The translations under genes and the position numbers were made by a program. Below are positions 53,390 through 62,479 of a stretch of DNA of 64,000 bases, one piece after another (the stretch's first letter is position 1; each line of letters opens with the position of its first letter). Source of the stretch: Aminipila sp047974845 (GTDB lineage: Bacteria > Bacillota > Clostridia > Peptostreptococcales > Anaerovoracaceae); assembly GCA_047974845.1 (NCBI GenBank), contig JBKECQ010000064.1, positions 1 to 64,000 on the forward strand. The letters are read 5' to 3'. The notes below the pieces were generated by a model that worked only from the letters and a program-made list of their open reading frames with translations, made no database searches and was not told where the DNA came from.

Positions 53390-55075
53390 TTATAATAATT
53401 CAGGAATATTCAGCAGTAAGGCAATTGCATGATTTATTATCTCAGGTGTTCTATAATACAGATCCTCTTTGTACACTCGTTCCGTAAGCTTATGAAAATC
53501 CTTCCCCCAAGGTCCTATATTAATGCATGGCATTGATATTTCTTCAATATGATGAGCAGGGATTGAATAAAATGAGCCAAACAATGGCATATACTTCTTT
53601 AAAGACTGAACAATTGAGTGGCTATCTTTTATGCTAGAATAACTCAAATCCGAAATTCCTGTATAGAAATTTTCTAATTCATATATCTGGTCAAACCTTT
53701 CCTTACAAAACTCCGTAAGTGTCTCAGGGAGCTTCTTTATATCAATATTGATGTTATCATAATAAATATTTGACACATTAGGATAATAAGGAGGAACTAA
53801 ACCATAAATTACCCTTGGAGAAATATCGTTAATATATTGATAAACAAAATCCACTAGTTCAAAGTTACACTCTATTATGGTGCTTTTCCCCTCTTTAAGT
53901 TCCTGTTTTGTATTGTCTAGCTTATCTTTATAAACGCTTCTAAATTCATCACCATAATTTAATAAAGCCTCTCTATATAACTCAGAAAAGGAAATAACAT
54001 TAGCCTTCCAGGGCAATGTACTGGATTCTAGTTTCTTTACCTTCAAAAACTCTTGGTATTTAGTATTCATTTCTATTAAAATTTGCTGGAAGGATTCATG
54101 ACAAATCACTTGGACTTTCTCCATTATTTGTTGAGGTGTACGATTAAAGGTAAGTATACTAAAGCATCCTGACACTGCTAGAGGCATTGAAACATCATAT
54201 TGTTTCTTATTATCCTTTAAATATAGCCAAGTAGGTGGTGGAGCCATTTCATTTTCAATTTCATCACTGAATTCTAAGTTTAACTCTGTTCTTCTGATTA
54301 TTTCACTCATAATACTTAGAGGATTTAACCCCTCAAACACCTTTCCAATATGGGATAAATAACCTCTAACATATATAAATGGCATCATCTTCCCCACTGT
54401 TCCCTGAGAAAAAACACCAATTTCATTATTTTTTCTTTGATGAGGTTCAGAATTTATCATCATCTTATAGTTCAAATGGTATTTATCTTTCAGCTGTTTT
54501 AGAAGGCTTACTGCAGCTCGCATTCCCGCAGAGAGATTTTCTTCGTCAGGAACTGCAATAACAATTACATTTCCCGTAAAATCTTTAATTTTACTATATC
54601 TCTCTAGTAATGCCAATTGAATTGCTCCACCGCCCTTCATATCGCATACTCCTCTTCCGAATAAATAGTCACCACCTATTAAATCCGCCCTTGCCTCTTG
54701 CTGTAAGGAATCCTTTATCTTTAAAAGATTTTGCTCAAGAGCTTTTGGGGAAAAAGCATATGGCTTTAGTAATTTATAATCTTCTACTTCAACAACATCA
54801 TTGTGGTGAATAAGAACAACTGTATCCTCACCCTTTCCCTTGACCATTCCAAATGATACCGCTCTATTAAAGGGGTCATCTTCAATCTGGTAATTACCGT
54901 AATACTCTGGATTTTGCTTGAAATAGTCAATATTAGAGAAATACTCCATTAAAAATATTTCAGCATCTTTTTCTCTCTCAGTAAAAGTAAAGCTTTGTGC
55001 CTTTATATATTTTAATAATATATCTTCAATATTTTCTTCAATATGCTCTAACACCATCTGATTTTTGCTATTCAT
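53390..55075 (-). CDS. M20 family peptidase, RocB-like
   Basis: A 561-residue metallopeptidase-like protein. The N-domain has LIHHNDVVEV, GRGVCDMKGGGAIQL with the M20 metal ligands, and AVPDEENLSAGMRAA with the catalytic Glu pair. Length and the central region match the RocB/arginine-utilisation subfamily (about 550 aa), which is longer than ordinary M20 peptidases. RocB itself has no proven enzymatic function and no roc genes are near, so 'RocB-like' describes the family only. The ATG at 55075 follows AAAGG at acceptable spacing; an ATG six codons earlier has no site. It stands alone. Confidence 0.85.
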   Translation of the reverse strand: MNSKNQMVLEHIEENIEDILLKYIKAQSFTFTEREKDAEIFLMEYFSNIDYFKQNPEYYGNYQIEDDPFNRAVSFGMVKGKGEDTVVLIHHNDVVEVEDYKLLKPYAFSPKALEQNLLKIKDSLQQEARADLIGGDYLFGRGVCDMKGGGAIQLALLERYSKIKDFTGNVIVIAVPDEENLSAGMRAAVSLLKQLKDKYHLNYKMMINSEPHQRKNNEIGVFSQGTVGKMMPFIYVRGYLSHIGKVFEGLNPLSIMSEIIRRTELNLEFSDEIENEMAPPPTWLYLKDNKKQYDVSMPLAVSGCFSILTFNRTPQQIMEKVQVICHESFQQILIEMNTKYQEFLKVKKLESSTLPWKANVISFSELYREALLNYGDEFRSVYKDKLDNTKQELKEGKSTIIECNFELVDFVYQYINDISPRVIYGLVPPYYPNVSNIYYDNINIDIKKLPETLTEFCKERFDQIYELENFYTGISDLSYSSIKDSHSIVQSLKKYMPLFGSFYSIPAHHIEEISMPCINIGPWGKDFHKLTERVYKEDLYYRTPEIINHAIALLLNIPELL

Positions 55076-55162
55076 AAATGCACTACCTTTCATATTTTAT
55101 CGGGATTATATCACATAAGAAAAAACCTGTATGTAGTAAACTTATATAAATATATATCTATA

Positions 55163-55206
55163 TATTTATTTATTAATTTATATTTATTTATTAATTTATA
55201 TTTACC
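55163..55206. repeat. 18-bp tandem repeat before the RocB-type gene
   Basis: TATTTATTTATTAATTTA occurs at 55163-55180 and 55181-55198, then starts again (55199). It fills the space between the U32 terminator and the peptidase gene. Confidence 0.85.
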
Positions 55207-55214
55207 TATAAAAT

Positions 55215-55262
55215 ATACAAAAACAAAGAACTTAGAATCATAATAATTCTAAGTTCTTTGTT
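55215..55262 (-). terminator. Terminator of the U32 peptidase gene
   Basis: A perfect 17-bp stem (55222-55238 with 55246-55262) followed by a T-rich run on the minus strand, 33 bases after the U32 stop. Confidence 0.93.
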
Positions 55263-55295
55263 ATAAGCGATACCCGTGACTAAACATAGGTCGCC

Positions 55296-57539
55296 CTACA
55301 ATATTTCTTTATTAAAATGTCCTCTTGTATCTGATTCTTTATTAAAAACAGCTTTATTTGTACCGCCATTTAATTTGATTAAGGCTCTATTTATGATTTT
55401 CTCCACTTGCTCCTTTGATTCAGTTGTAAAATTTAATCTGAATGCTTCAATTCCTTTTATACTGTGTAGCTCATCTAAAAGGTTCAATGTCTTACCATTA
55501 AGTATAGTCATTGTACAATCCTCATGAGAAATAATCGGGAATGTTCCATGCTCATCTTTTAGCTCATAGCTGGATTTTTTGCAAATTCCGCATTGATCCA
55601 TTTTTTTTAGCGGACAATATTTCGTAAACAATAAAGGAGCCTTGCCGTAAACAATCATTTCAAGCGCAGGATATCCTTGGTTTTCTTTATAATATGAATT
55701 AATCAGTTCTTCAATTTGACTCTTATTCAATTCATAAGATAGGGTTACTCGTTTGGCACCTAATTTATATAATTCATAGCAACTAGTTGAATTAACCACA
55801 TTTAAAGAATAATCCGTAACAAAAGGATTAGTTTTTCTGTAATGGTAGACTCCACCATATCCTCCAATTAGCAACTGCCCTTCTTTTTCCTTATAATCGT
55901 TCTGATTTCTTCTAACCACGTTTTCAAAATAAATTTCCTCAATTCCACAGTTTACGCAAGCTTCATACTGTTCCCTAGTGGTTACAGACGCCGTAAGGTA
56001 TGGTTTTTCAGGTGCAAAGCTTATTTTTTCTTTTTCTTTTAAGGCTTTGGTTCTTTTCCTTTGGCTGTTAAGCTTCAAGTCATATAACCTCTGTACAATG
56101 TCTCTTCTTGCAGCATTTAAAAGTTTAGCCGGAATAAATGCATTGTATTCCTCAAAATCTACCTGATTAAGTTCAAATATTGTATCATTTAACCTTGAAA
56201 ATTGCTTTATTACCTGGTCTTTCGTAGTTGGATTATTAATGGCTACCCCCAGTAACTCCTCACTCTCATATAAGTAATTAAAGCCTAATCCCGATCCATC
56301 TATAACAAGTTTTGAATCCGGATATGCGTACACTCTAATATCTAGTTTAAAGCGTTTAAATTCTTTTTCCAGTGATGATTCTAACTCTTTGTAGTAGGAG
56401 TAATCCTTTGTTATATATACTAAATCACCCTTAGATATTTTTTCTTTGATTTTGATATAGCACACATCATCTGCTTTATTGATTAGGTTACCCTCTTTAT
56501 CATACAGTTTTACTACAGTTAAATTAATATCCTCCTTGTTATGACTTATCCTGATAATATCATTTTGATTTAAAGTACGTGTAAGTGTTATTTCATACAT
56601 ATCTTTATAAATCTTGCTGATTCTACCAATTTCATAACCAAAGTTATTTGCTCTTAAAATGTTTGTAATATCATTTTTATCTTCGTGAAACAAATACCCC
56701 TTAGTAAATGTTCTGTTAAATGTTTTACTTAGATTTTCCTTATCTTCTTTGGTTATATTATCATCTAAGGCCATGCGATATTTTGATACAACATTAGCAA
56801 CATATGCAGGCTCTTTCATTCTACCCTCTATCTTTAAGGAATCAACTTCTTTTAAATCATTGATATAATCTATTGTATTTAAATCCTTAGTAGATAAAAT
56901 ATAGCTTTTTCCTAAAGATGTTTCTGTAGTCTTATTTATTAGCTCATACTCCTTACGACATGACCCTACACATCTTCCACGATTTCCGCTTCGATAGCCA
57001 ATTAATCCGGACATAAGGCAGTTTCCAGAATAAGATACACATAGGGCTCCGTGAACAAAAATTTCTAAAGGTATTTTAGCTATCTTCTTTATCTCTTTTA
57101 CTTTTTCAATTGGAACTTCTCTGGAAAGAACGACTCTTTTAGCACCAAGTTCTTTAAATAATAAAGTTCCGTCTAAATCATCTATTCCCATCTGAGTTGA
57201 GCAATGAGCTTCCATATCAAGAAAGTTATTAACTATAAAATTAAAAGCTGCCAAATCCTGAACTATTATCCCATCAACACCGATTTCATTTAATTGGTGC
57301 ATCTGCTCCTTCATCTCTTCAATTTCATTTTCAAAAACAATGGTGTTCATTGTTACATATATTTTAACATTCCTCAGGTGAACATACATAACAGCTTCTT
57401 TTATCTCTTCTAAGTCAAAGTTAGATGAGTATGCACGTGCACCAAATTTTTGCATCCCTAAGTATATCGCATCACAGCCATTAGAAATTGCGGCCTTTAA
57501 GGCCTCCATATTTCCTGCCGGTGCCAATAATTCAGTCAT
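55296..57539 (-). CDS. U32 family peptidase with C-terminal DUF3656 domain
   Basis: A 747-residue protein. Residues 1-320 are the U32 domain with MTELLAPAGNMEALKAAI, the signature EIFVHGALCVSYSGNCLMSG and the cysteine motif NRGRCVGSCRKEY near 170-185. A central region leads to a second half with GGYGGVYHYRK and a C-terminal cysteine set (KYCPLKKMDQCGICKK). U32 proteins of this length (RlhA, TrhP types) act in RNA hydroxylation (23S rRNA C2501 or tRNA U34) rather than proteolysis, and one of these is likely here; the two cannot be separated by eye. The ATG at 57539 follows GGAGGGG. The leader from the promoter is about 160 bases. Confidence 0.9.
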   Translation of the reverse strand: MTELLAPAGNMEALKAAISNGCDAIYLGMQKFGARAYSSNFDLEEIKEAVMYVHLRNVKIYVTMNTIVFENEIEEMKEQMHQLNEIGVDGIIVQDLAAFNFIVNNFLDMEAHCSTQMGIDDLDGTLLFKELGAKRVVLSREVPIEKVKEIKKIAKIPLEIFVHGALCVSYSGNCLMSGLIGYRSGNRGRCVGSCRKEYELINKTTETSLGKSYILSTKDLNTIDYINDLKEVDSLKIEGRMKEPAYVANVVSKYRMALDDNITKEDKENLSKTFNRTFTKGYLFHEDKNDITNILRANNFGYEIGRISKIYKDMYEITLTRTLNQNDIIRISHNKEDINLTVVKLYDKEGNLINKADDVCYIKIKEKISKGDLVYITKDYSYYKELESSLEKEFKRFKLDIRVYAYPDSKLVIDGSGLGFNYLYESEELLGVAINNPTTKDQVIKQFSRLNDTIFELNQVDFEEYNAFIPAKLLNAARRDIVQRLYDLKLNSQRKRTKALKEKEKISFAPEKPYLTASVTTREQYEACVNCGIEEIYFENVVRRNQNDYKEKEGQLLIGGYGGVYHYRKTNPFVTDYSLNVVNSTSCYELYKLGAKRVTLSYELNKSQIEELINSYYKENQGYPALEMIVYGKAPLLFTKYCPLKKMDQCGICKKSSYELKDEHGTFPIISHEDCTMTILNGKTLNLLDELHSIKGIEAFRLNFTTESKEQVEKIINRALIKLNGGTNKAVFNKESDTRGHFNKEIL

Positions 57540-57708
57540 TTTCCCCTCCATTCTACTCTCTGCTCTCTGCTCTTCTGAAAGTGTTACAAACCGATTGCAG
57601 AGCTTCTCTATTTATACTATTTTTGTTTTTTTCTTTAATACAGGCCTTATCTAATTTATCAAAAAACCTTATCAAAAGCCTAAGAGGCTTGTCTAAATTC
57701 ACTACAGT

Positions 57709-57737
57709 ATAATAACAATTCACAATGCAAATCACAA
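57709..57737 (-). promoter_or_regulatory. Probable promoter of the U32 gene
   Basis: TTGTGA (57732-57737) and TATTAT (57709-57714) lie 17 bases apart on the minus strand, giving a leader of about 160 bases. A short hairpin, AAGCC to GGCTT, lies in the leader; no known riboswitch is recognised. Confidence 0.5.
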
Positions 57738-57820
57738 GAAAATTTGCTAAAATAATGAAAGCTGTTTAAGCATATTAAATACTGCTACCTAAATAAATAA
57801 TTAATTAATTAAAATAAAAA

Positions 57821-57855
57821 AACTCTAAACCCATCATTTTTACGAGTTTAGAGTT
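57821..57855 (-). terminator. Terminator of the tRNA operon
   Basis: A 10-bp stem (57821-57830 with 57846-57855) followed by TTTTTTTATTTT on the minus strand lies eight bases after tRNA-Cys. Confidence 0.92.
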
Positions 57856-57862
57856 ATTTTCA

Positions 57863-57937
57863 TGGAGGCGGCACCCAGATTTGAACTGGGGAATAAAAGT
57901 TTTGCAGACTTCTGCCTTACCACTTGGCTATGCCGCC
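57863..57937 (-). tRNA. tRNA-Cys (GCA)
   Basis: Complete cloverleaf on the minus strand with acceptor GGCGGCA/TGCCGCC, anticodon GCA in the loop CTGCAAA, GTTCAAATC T-loop and encoded CCA. It is the last gene of a six-tRNA operon. Confidence 0.97.
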
Positions 57938-57965
57938 ATATGCCAGTTAACAACTGACAGTAAAA

Positions 57966-58041
57966 TTGGCTAGGGTAGAAGGATTCGAACCTTCGCATGA
58001 TGGAATCAGAATCCATTGCCTTACCGCTTGGCGATACCCCA
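57966..58041 (-). tRNA. tRNA-Gln (CTG)
   Basis: Cloverleaf with acceptor TGGGGTA/TACCCTA (one G-U pair), anticodon CTG in the loop TTCTGAT, T-loop GGTTCGAATCC and encoded CCA. The weak first pair (T-A) is typical of bacterial tRNA-Gln. This is the CAG-reading species; the TTG form must be elsewhere. Confidence 0.95.
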
Positions 58042-58063
58042 ACATCTAATAAATTTACTTTTA

Positions 58064-58140
58064 TGGGGTGGGTAATGGGATTCGAACCCACGAATGCAGG
58101 AGCCACAACCCTGTGTCTTAACCACTTGACTATACCCACC
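58064..58140 (-). tRNA. tRNA-His (GTG)
   Basis: Acceptor GTGGGTA/TACCCAC with the extra G(-1) at 58140 opposite discriminator C, which is the His identity element. Anticodon GTG in TTGTGGC, T-loop GGTTCGAATCC, encoded CCA. Confidence 0.97.
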
Positions 58141-58172
58141 ATATTGTGTAAGCTACATTTTTTTAAAAAAAA

Positions 58173-58249
58173 TGGCGACCTGGATCGGGCTCGAACCGAC
58201 GACCTCCAGCGTGACAGGCTGGCATTCTAACCAACTGAACTACCAGGCC
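58173..58249 (-). tRNA. tRNA-Asp (GTC)
   Basis: Acceptor GGCCTGG/CCAGGTC with one G-U pair, anticodon GTC in the loop CTGTCAC, discriminator G, encoded CCA. Confidence 0.97.
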
Positions 58250-58278
58250 ATAATCCAAAATATAGCTTGAATTTTATT

Positions 58279-58354
58279 TGGTGGGCGTAATAGGGCTCGA
58301 ACCTATGACCCTCTGCTTGTAAGGCAGATGCTCTCCCAGCTGAGCTATACGCCC
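58279..58354 (-). tRNA. tRNA-Val (TAC)
   Basis: Acceptor GGGCGTA/TACGCCC, D-arm TAGCTCAGCTGGGAGAGCA, anticodon TAC in the loop CTTACAA, discriminator A, encoded CCA. Confidence 0.97.
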
Positions 58355-58362
58355 AAATAAAA

Positions 58363-58439
58363 TGGTAGCGGCGAGTGGATTCGAACCACCGACCTTCCGG
58401 GTATGAACCGGACGCTCTAGCCAACTAAGCTACACCGCC
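58363..58439 (-). tRNA. tRNA-Met (CAT), elongator type
   Basis: Acceptor GGCGGTG/CGCCGCT, anticodon CAT in the loop TTCATAC, variable loop AAGGTC, encoded CCA. The 5' end pairs at position 1-72 (G-T), so this is not initiator tRNA; the sequence resembles Bacillus elongator tRNA-Met. Ile2 (k2C-modified CAT) is less likely from the acceptor and anticodon arms. Confidence 0.9.
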
Positions 58440-58476
58440 ACAATGTTTTCAGCACTTTGCGCCGTCAACATTTAAT

Positions 58477-58505
58477 ATATTACCACCTACAGTAAATAAT
58501 GTCAA
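58477..58505 (-). promoter_or_regulatory. Promoter of the tRNA operon
   Basis: TTGACA (58500-58505) and TAATAT (58477-58482) are 17 bases apart on the minus strand, 37 bases before tRNA-Met. A second TTGACG nearer the gene is not paired with a -10. Confidence 0.85.
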
Positions 58506-59006
58506 CAGATTTTTTTATAATATTTTATTGTTTTTTGTCGTTTTTATTTCAGCCATAATTTACCGTTGATATTTCAACACTTTAACAGTGTCAACTTTTA
58601 AATCAGCATATCTTATTATTTACAAAATCTAATAAATAATACTAATTTTTTATTTTAAATTATTATTTTTTATCTAAAAAAAATTTTAAAATAAATAAAA
58701 TTATTACACCTAAGCTGCGTGACAAAGGATATATTAATGCAATTTTTTTTACATTATACCATTTTTTATCAATTTCCTCATTTATTTTTTTATAAATATT
58801 TTTATAAGTATTCTTATTAATTTTCTTATAAGTATCCTTATTAATATTCTTGTCAATATTTATAAAGTTATAATTATCAAAAAGCAAACACTAAATATGG
58901 TAATAAGAATAGGAATATTATCTTTTTCTTTTATTCTTATTTCAAATTATTATTTCACACCTCATACATTCAAAATTATTATTACTGTTAATAATTTTAA
59001 TAAAAA
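58506..59006. other. AT-rich spacer of about 500 bases without a supported gene
   Basis: Very AT-rich sequence between the tRNA promoter and the MFS terminator. A 74-codon open frame at 58663-58887 (TTG start, no ribosome site) reads as Lys/Asn/Ile/Tyr repeats plus one hydrophobic helix and follows the repeat at 58802; I do not accept it as a gene. Confidence 0.6.
58802..58867. repeat. 24-bp tandem repeat in the AT-rich spacer
   Basis: TTATAAGTATTCTTATTAATTT plus two bases (58802-58825) repeats at 58826-58849 with two changes, then decays. Confidence 0.8.
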
Positions 59007-59030
59007 AACCGCTATAAGCGGTTATAAAAC
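59007..59030 (-). terminator. Terminator of the MFS gene
   Basis: AACCGCT (59007-59013) pairs with AGCGGTT (59017-59023), followed on the minus strand by TTTTTTT. The loop is only three bases. Confidence 0.85.
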
Positions 59031-59055
59031 TTTATTTATTCTTTTAAAGAGTTCT

Positions 59056-60264
59056 CTAGTTTTTGTTTGGAACCTTGTCAATTGTTGTAAATATAATTAC
59101 AGCCCCTATACCTGTGACAATTGTGGCAATCATATTTAATAATGTGGCACCACTTATATCCAGTATTACTCCACCAATTAGATTTGCAATAACCGAAGTA
59201 ACCGTGATTGTCATAGTAAATAATGCCTGACCTTTTACAGCCTCTCCCTTTCTCATTATCTCATCAATAAAGTGCACCATAGCTGGAAGAAAAAGTGCAA
59301 ATGAAAATAGCTGGAGCAACTGAGCTGCAAAAATCATAGGTACTGACTGAGCTAAAAAGCAAGCTCCTATTTTTAAGGTAAAACAAACCGAGGCAACTTT
59401 TAGCATTAGCTGGCAACTAAACTTAGTCTTTAACCAGTCAAAACAAAACATTGTTGGTATTTCCAAAAAAGCCATAACAGCAAAGATTCTTCCCATATCC
59501 TCACTGTTCCCGCCAACATTTGATACAATCTGCATCATAAAACTATTTAATATCGCATTACTAAAAAAGATACCTAATATTCCTATGTTTACTATCATAA
59601 AGATTTTATTTCTTTTTACAAATGCTACTAAGTTAATTTCCTCTACATTCTGCTCCTCTATTGCATTTGTCTGATATATCACTTCTTTCGTCGTTTCCTT
59701 TGATTTATTGAAGTGAAATTTAGTTAAGGCAAGACTTATTAGCAGTAGAAAAAGAACAATTTCTCCTGTAATAGGCAAGACAGCCACCCCATGTATTTCT
59801 ACAAAGGTCCCCAAAATCGCACATAATATTGAATATGCTAAAGAGCCCATACTTCTTGCAATACCAAAATTAATATGTAAACCACTTTCTTGTAGCTTAA
59901 AACTAAGAGAATTAAATAGTGGTTGTAATACCGTCAACCATGCAACATTCAATACAAATATTATTGATAATGCTATTGATTTATGACCTATGACAAACAT
60001 TCCAAAAGTCAATAGCATCAACACCAAAGTCATAATCTGGCTAAGTCCTATTATTGACAGTCTTTTGGATCTGTCCGCAATATCTGCCATTATAGGTTGA
60101 AGCATTACCGCCACAATATTTCCCACCGCTAATATTACACCAATCTCTGAGTTCGTGTAATTTTTTTCTAAAAGAAAAACTGAAGCAAAACTACATATTA
60201 CTCCATAATACATCCAGTATGTTCCGTGTATAGACGAGTATTCCATATTCAATAGCTTTTTCAT
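59056..60264 (-). CDS. MFS transporter, nucleoside/phenylpropionate-like (MFS_1_like)
   Basis: A 402-residue carrier with 12 predicted membrane segments. The N-terminal YWMYYGVICSFASVFLLEKNYTNSEIGVILA and DIADRSKRLSIIG between helices 2 and 3 are typical of the MFS_1_like / HsrA-PPP family rather than of drug pumps. The central loop (about 185-205) is acidic and glutamine-rich. It stands alone, with a terminator after it; the weak TTGATA/TATAAA pair about 70-100 bases upstream could be a promoter. Substrate unknown. Confidence 0.88.
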   Translation of the reverse strand: MKKLLNMEYSSIHGTYWMYYGVICSFASVFLLEKNYTNSEIGVILAVGNIVAVMLQPIMADIADRSKRLSIIGLSQIMTLVLMLLTFGMFVIGHKSIALSIIFVLNVAWLTVLQPLFNSLSFKLQESGLHINFGIARSMGSLAYSILCAILGTFVEIHGVAVLPITGEIVLFLLLISLALTKFHFNKSKETTKEVIYQTNAIEEQNVEEINLVAFVKRNKIFMIVNIGILGIFFSNAILNSFMMQIVSNVGGNSEDMGRIFAVMAFLEIPTMFCFDWLKTKFSCQLMLKVASVCFTLKIGACFLAQSVPMIFAAQLLQLFSFALFLPAMVHFIDEIMRKGEAVKGQALFTMTITVTSVIANLIGGVILDISGATLLNMIATIVTGIGAVIIFTTIDKVPNKN

Positions 60265-60454
60265 TTATTCTATACTCCTTGTTATGTAGATATAGTTACA
60301 AGCAAAGTTTATAATATATTTAATGTTTATATGTTTATATGTCTATATTTTCTTACCTATCAATTTATAACAACGAGATTATTATAGCATAACTTTTTTC
60401 AATTTAATTAGATATTTTTTATTTTATATATGCTAATATCATGACTTTAATCAT
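60265..60454. other. Spacer between the MFS gene and the ABC importer terminator
   Basis: AT-rich sequence with a short repeat of TGTTTATATG near 60325-60345 and no gene. It holds at most the MFS promoter. Confidence 0.6.
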
Positions 60455-60480
60455 AAAAAACGAGAGGCATATGCCTCTCG
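60455..60480 (-). terminator. Terminator of the NMT1-type ABC operon
   Basis: A perfectly symmetric 20-base palindrome (60461-60480, CGAGAGGCAT and its complement) is followed by TTTTTT on the minus strand. It lies about 95 bases after the binding protein stop. Confidence 0.92.
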
Positions 60481-60574
60481 TCCTACTCATTTGATGTTGT
60501 TCTATTAACTATAGGCTAAACACTGGATTTTGATTAAACCATTTGCATTAATATTTTCAAGAACAGATAATAAA

Positions 60575-61585
60575 CTAATTCTCCTGAACCTTTTCTGCAT
60601 AAGTGTTATTTACTATTTTGTCATACGGAGCCTTCTCCTTAAGTTCCCCAGCCTGTGTCATAACCTCCTGTAACAAATCAAAAGATTGCTCTTTTAAAAC
60701 CGGAGTTTTAGACCATGCATCAATATCTTTGTATCTTTGAATAACTGTTGTTAATATCTCCACATCTGTATCCGGGAATGAAGGAGCAACAGTTTCTGCA
60801 ATTTCCGCAGCACTATGGCTGTCAACCCATTGTTGACCCTTATATACAGCCGATGTAAATCTGTTAATTAAATCTGCGTTCTCATCTATATAGCTTTTCT
60901 TTGCAAAATATGCTGTATAAGGAATTTCTCCACTTTCCTCTCCTATGGATGCGACTATGTAGCCTTTTCCTTCATTTTCAAGCATTGATGCAGTAGGTTC
61001 AAACAAAGTAACGTAATCACCGGTACCACTTGTGAACGCACCTGCCATTAATGCAAATTGAATGCTGTTATCTAAAGTTGTATCCTTAGCCGGGTCTATT
61101 CCATTCAACTTCATGACATATTCAAGAGTCATATAAGGAACTCCACCTTTTCTTCCCGGCAATACCACTTTACCTTTCACCTTATCCCATGTAAAGTTGT
61201 CATCTTTCTCTCTGCTAACTAAGAAAGATCCGTCCTTTTGTGTTAACTGTGCAAATACCTGAGTATAATCCTCTTTGCCTTCATTATAGACATAAATAGA
61301 TGCTTCCGGTCCTGCAAATCCGATGTCTACATTTCCTGATAATACCGCAGACATAACTTTATCTGCCCCTTGGCCATTTGATAGTTCAATTTCTATTCCC
61401 TCATCTTCAAAAAATCCTAAATTTATTGCAGCATATTGTGGTGCATAAAATATTGAATGTGTAACTTCACACACAGTTACCTTTTCAACCTTTTTATCAT
61501 CTGTAGAAGATGTGCAACCTGCAAGCATAGGCAGTGCCAATACCAACGCTAAGGCTCCACACAAAAATTTTTGATACTTTTTCAT
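60575..61585 (-). CDS. ABC transporter substrate-binding lipoprotein, NMT1/SsuA family
   Basis: A 336-residue binding protein with a lipoprotein signal (LPMLAGC, modified Cys24). The core has HSIFYAPQYAAINLGFFEDEGIEIEL, the typical start of NMT1/THI5 and SsuA proteins, and GQGADKVMSAVLSGNVDIGFAGPEA and GRKGGVPYMTLEYVMKLNG. The family binds thiamine precursors, sulfonates, nitrate or similar small anions or heterocycles; no partner gene or riboswitch fixes the ligand. It is the last of the three-gene operon (ATPase, permease, binding protein). Confidence 0.92.
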   Translation of the reverse strand: MKKYQKFLCGALALVLALPMLAGCTSSTDDKKVEKVTVCEVTHSIFYAPQYAAINLGFFEDEGIEIELSNGQGADKVMSAVLSGNVDIGFAGPEASIYVYNEGKEDYTQVFAQLTQKDGSFLVSREKDDNFTWDKVKGKVVLPGRKGGVPYMTLEYVMKLNGIDPAKDTTLDNSIQFALMAGAFTSGTGDYVTLFEPTASMLENEGKGYIVASIGEESGEIPYTAYFAKKSYIDENADLINRFTSAVYKGQQWVDSHSAAEIAETVAPSFPDTDVEILTTVIQRYKDIDAWSKTPVLKEQSFDLLQEVMTQAGELKEKAPYDKIVNNTYAEKVQEN

Positions 61586-61630
61586 ATAAAAACCCCTTTC
61601 AGTTTTATATTATGCGGACATTAGTAAATA

Positions 61631-62479
61631 CTAATGTCCGTATATTCTCATTACAAATTTTTGTGCAATGACTACTGACTCATACATTAACGCAGCTACT
61701 ACAGCCAAAATTATTACACTGGCCATTACTAAGTCAAGCTGAAAGACCTGACCGCCATATACTATTAGATAGCCCAACCCCGCTTTTGACACAAGAAATT
61801 CTCCTGCAATAACACCCACAAGAGAAAGACCAATATTTATTTTCAACGAATTGAAAAGGGTTGAAATATTATATGGAAATACTATTTTAGTAAAAATCTG
61901 AAACTTTGTTGCCCCAAAGGTTGTTGCCATCTTTATATATTCTTTGTCCGTATGCTGAAATCCGTTTAACATCTCAAGGACAGTTACTATCAGAGATATT
62001 GCTAAGGCCATAAAGATAATAGCTTCTGTTCCTGCTCCTACAATAATAATTATTACCGGGCCTAAAGCTATTTTCGGTAAACTATTTAGAACTACTAAAT
62101 ACGGCTCACTTATCTTTGCAATGGTATTACTCCACCAAAGAATAATCGCCAAGGCTGTACCTGTTATTACACCAAGTACAAACCCTACCAAAGTCTCATA
62201 AACCGTTACTCCTATATGCATTAAAAGCCCGTTTTGCGCCATATTTACATAAGTATTAAATATCCTTGAAGGTTGACTAAGTATAAAGCTATCAATTAGC
62301 CCTACCCTAGCTGAAATTTCCCAAAGTGCAACCAGTATTACCAAAAGACCTATCTGCCATGCCAATATAAAACGTTTTTTATTGTTCTCTTTTTTTAAAT
62401 ACAAAAGTCTTTCTTCAGATATTTCTTGCTCTTCTATCTGATTTTGTTTTGATTTACGGAAGGCTTTAAATTTACTCAT
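61631..62479 (-). CDS. ABC transporter permease, SsuC/TauC/ThiX type
   Basis: A 282-residue permease with six membrane helices. The N-terminus is charged (KFKAFRKSKQNQIEEQEISEE), then FILAWQIGLLVILVALWEISARVG starts the first helix. The EAA loop EYIKMATTFGATKFQIFTKIVFP matches the ATPase-contact motif, and LLMHIGVTVYETLVGFVLG is typical. The ATG at 62479 follows GGTGGGA and overlaps the ATPase gene by 8 bases. Confidence 0.92.
   Translation of the reverse strand: MSKFKAFRKSKQNQIEEQEISEERLLYLKKENNKKRFILAWQIGLLVILVALWEISARVGLIDSFILSQPSRIFNTYVNMAQNGLLMHIGVTVYETLVGFVLGVITGTALAIILWWSNTIAKISEPYLVVLNSLPKIALGPVIIIIVGAGTEAIIFMALAISLIVTVLEMLNGFQHTDKEYIKMATTFGATKFQIFTKIVFPYNISTLFNSLKINIGLSLVGVIAGEFLVSKAGLGYLIVYGGQVFQLDLVMASVIILAVVAALMYESVVIAQKFVMRIYGH

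Noticed and set aside
57553..57735. A 60-codon minus-strand open frame directly before the U32 gene
   Set aside because: Its GTG start overlaps the likely U32 promoter, it has no ribosome site, and its product matches no family; it is part of the leader.
57840..58424. Open frames across the tRNA genes on both strands
   Set aside because: The sequence folds into six standard tRNA cloverleaves with encoded CCA ends; the frames are by-products.
58663..58887. A 74-codon minus-strand frame rich in Lys, Asn and Ile
   Set aside because: TTG start without ribosome site, composition set by AT-rich tandem repeats, no family resemblance.
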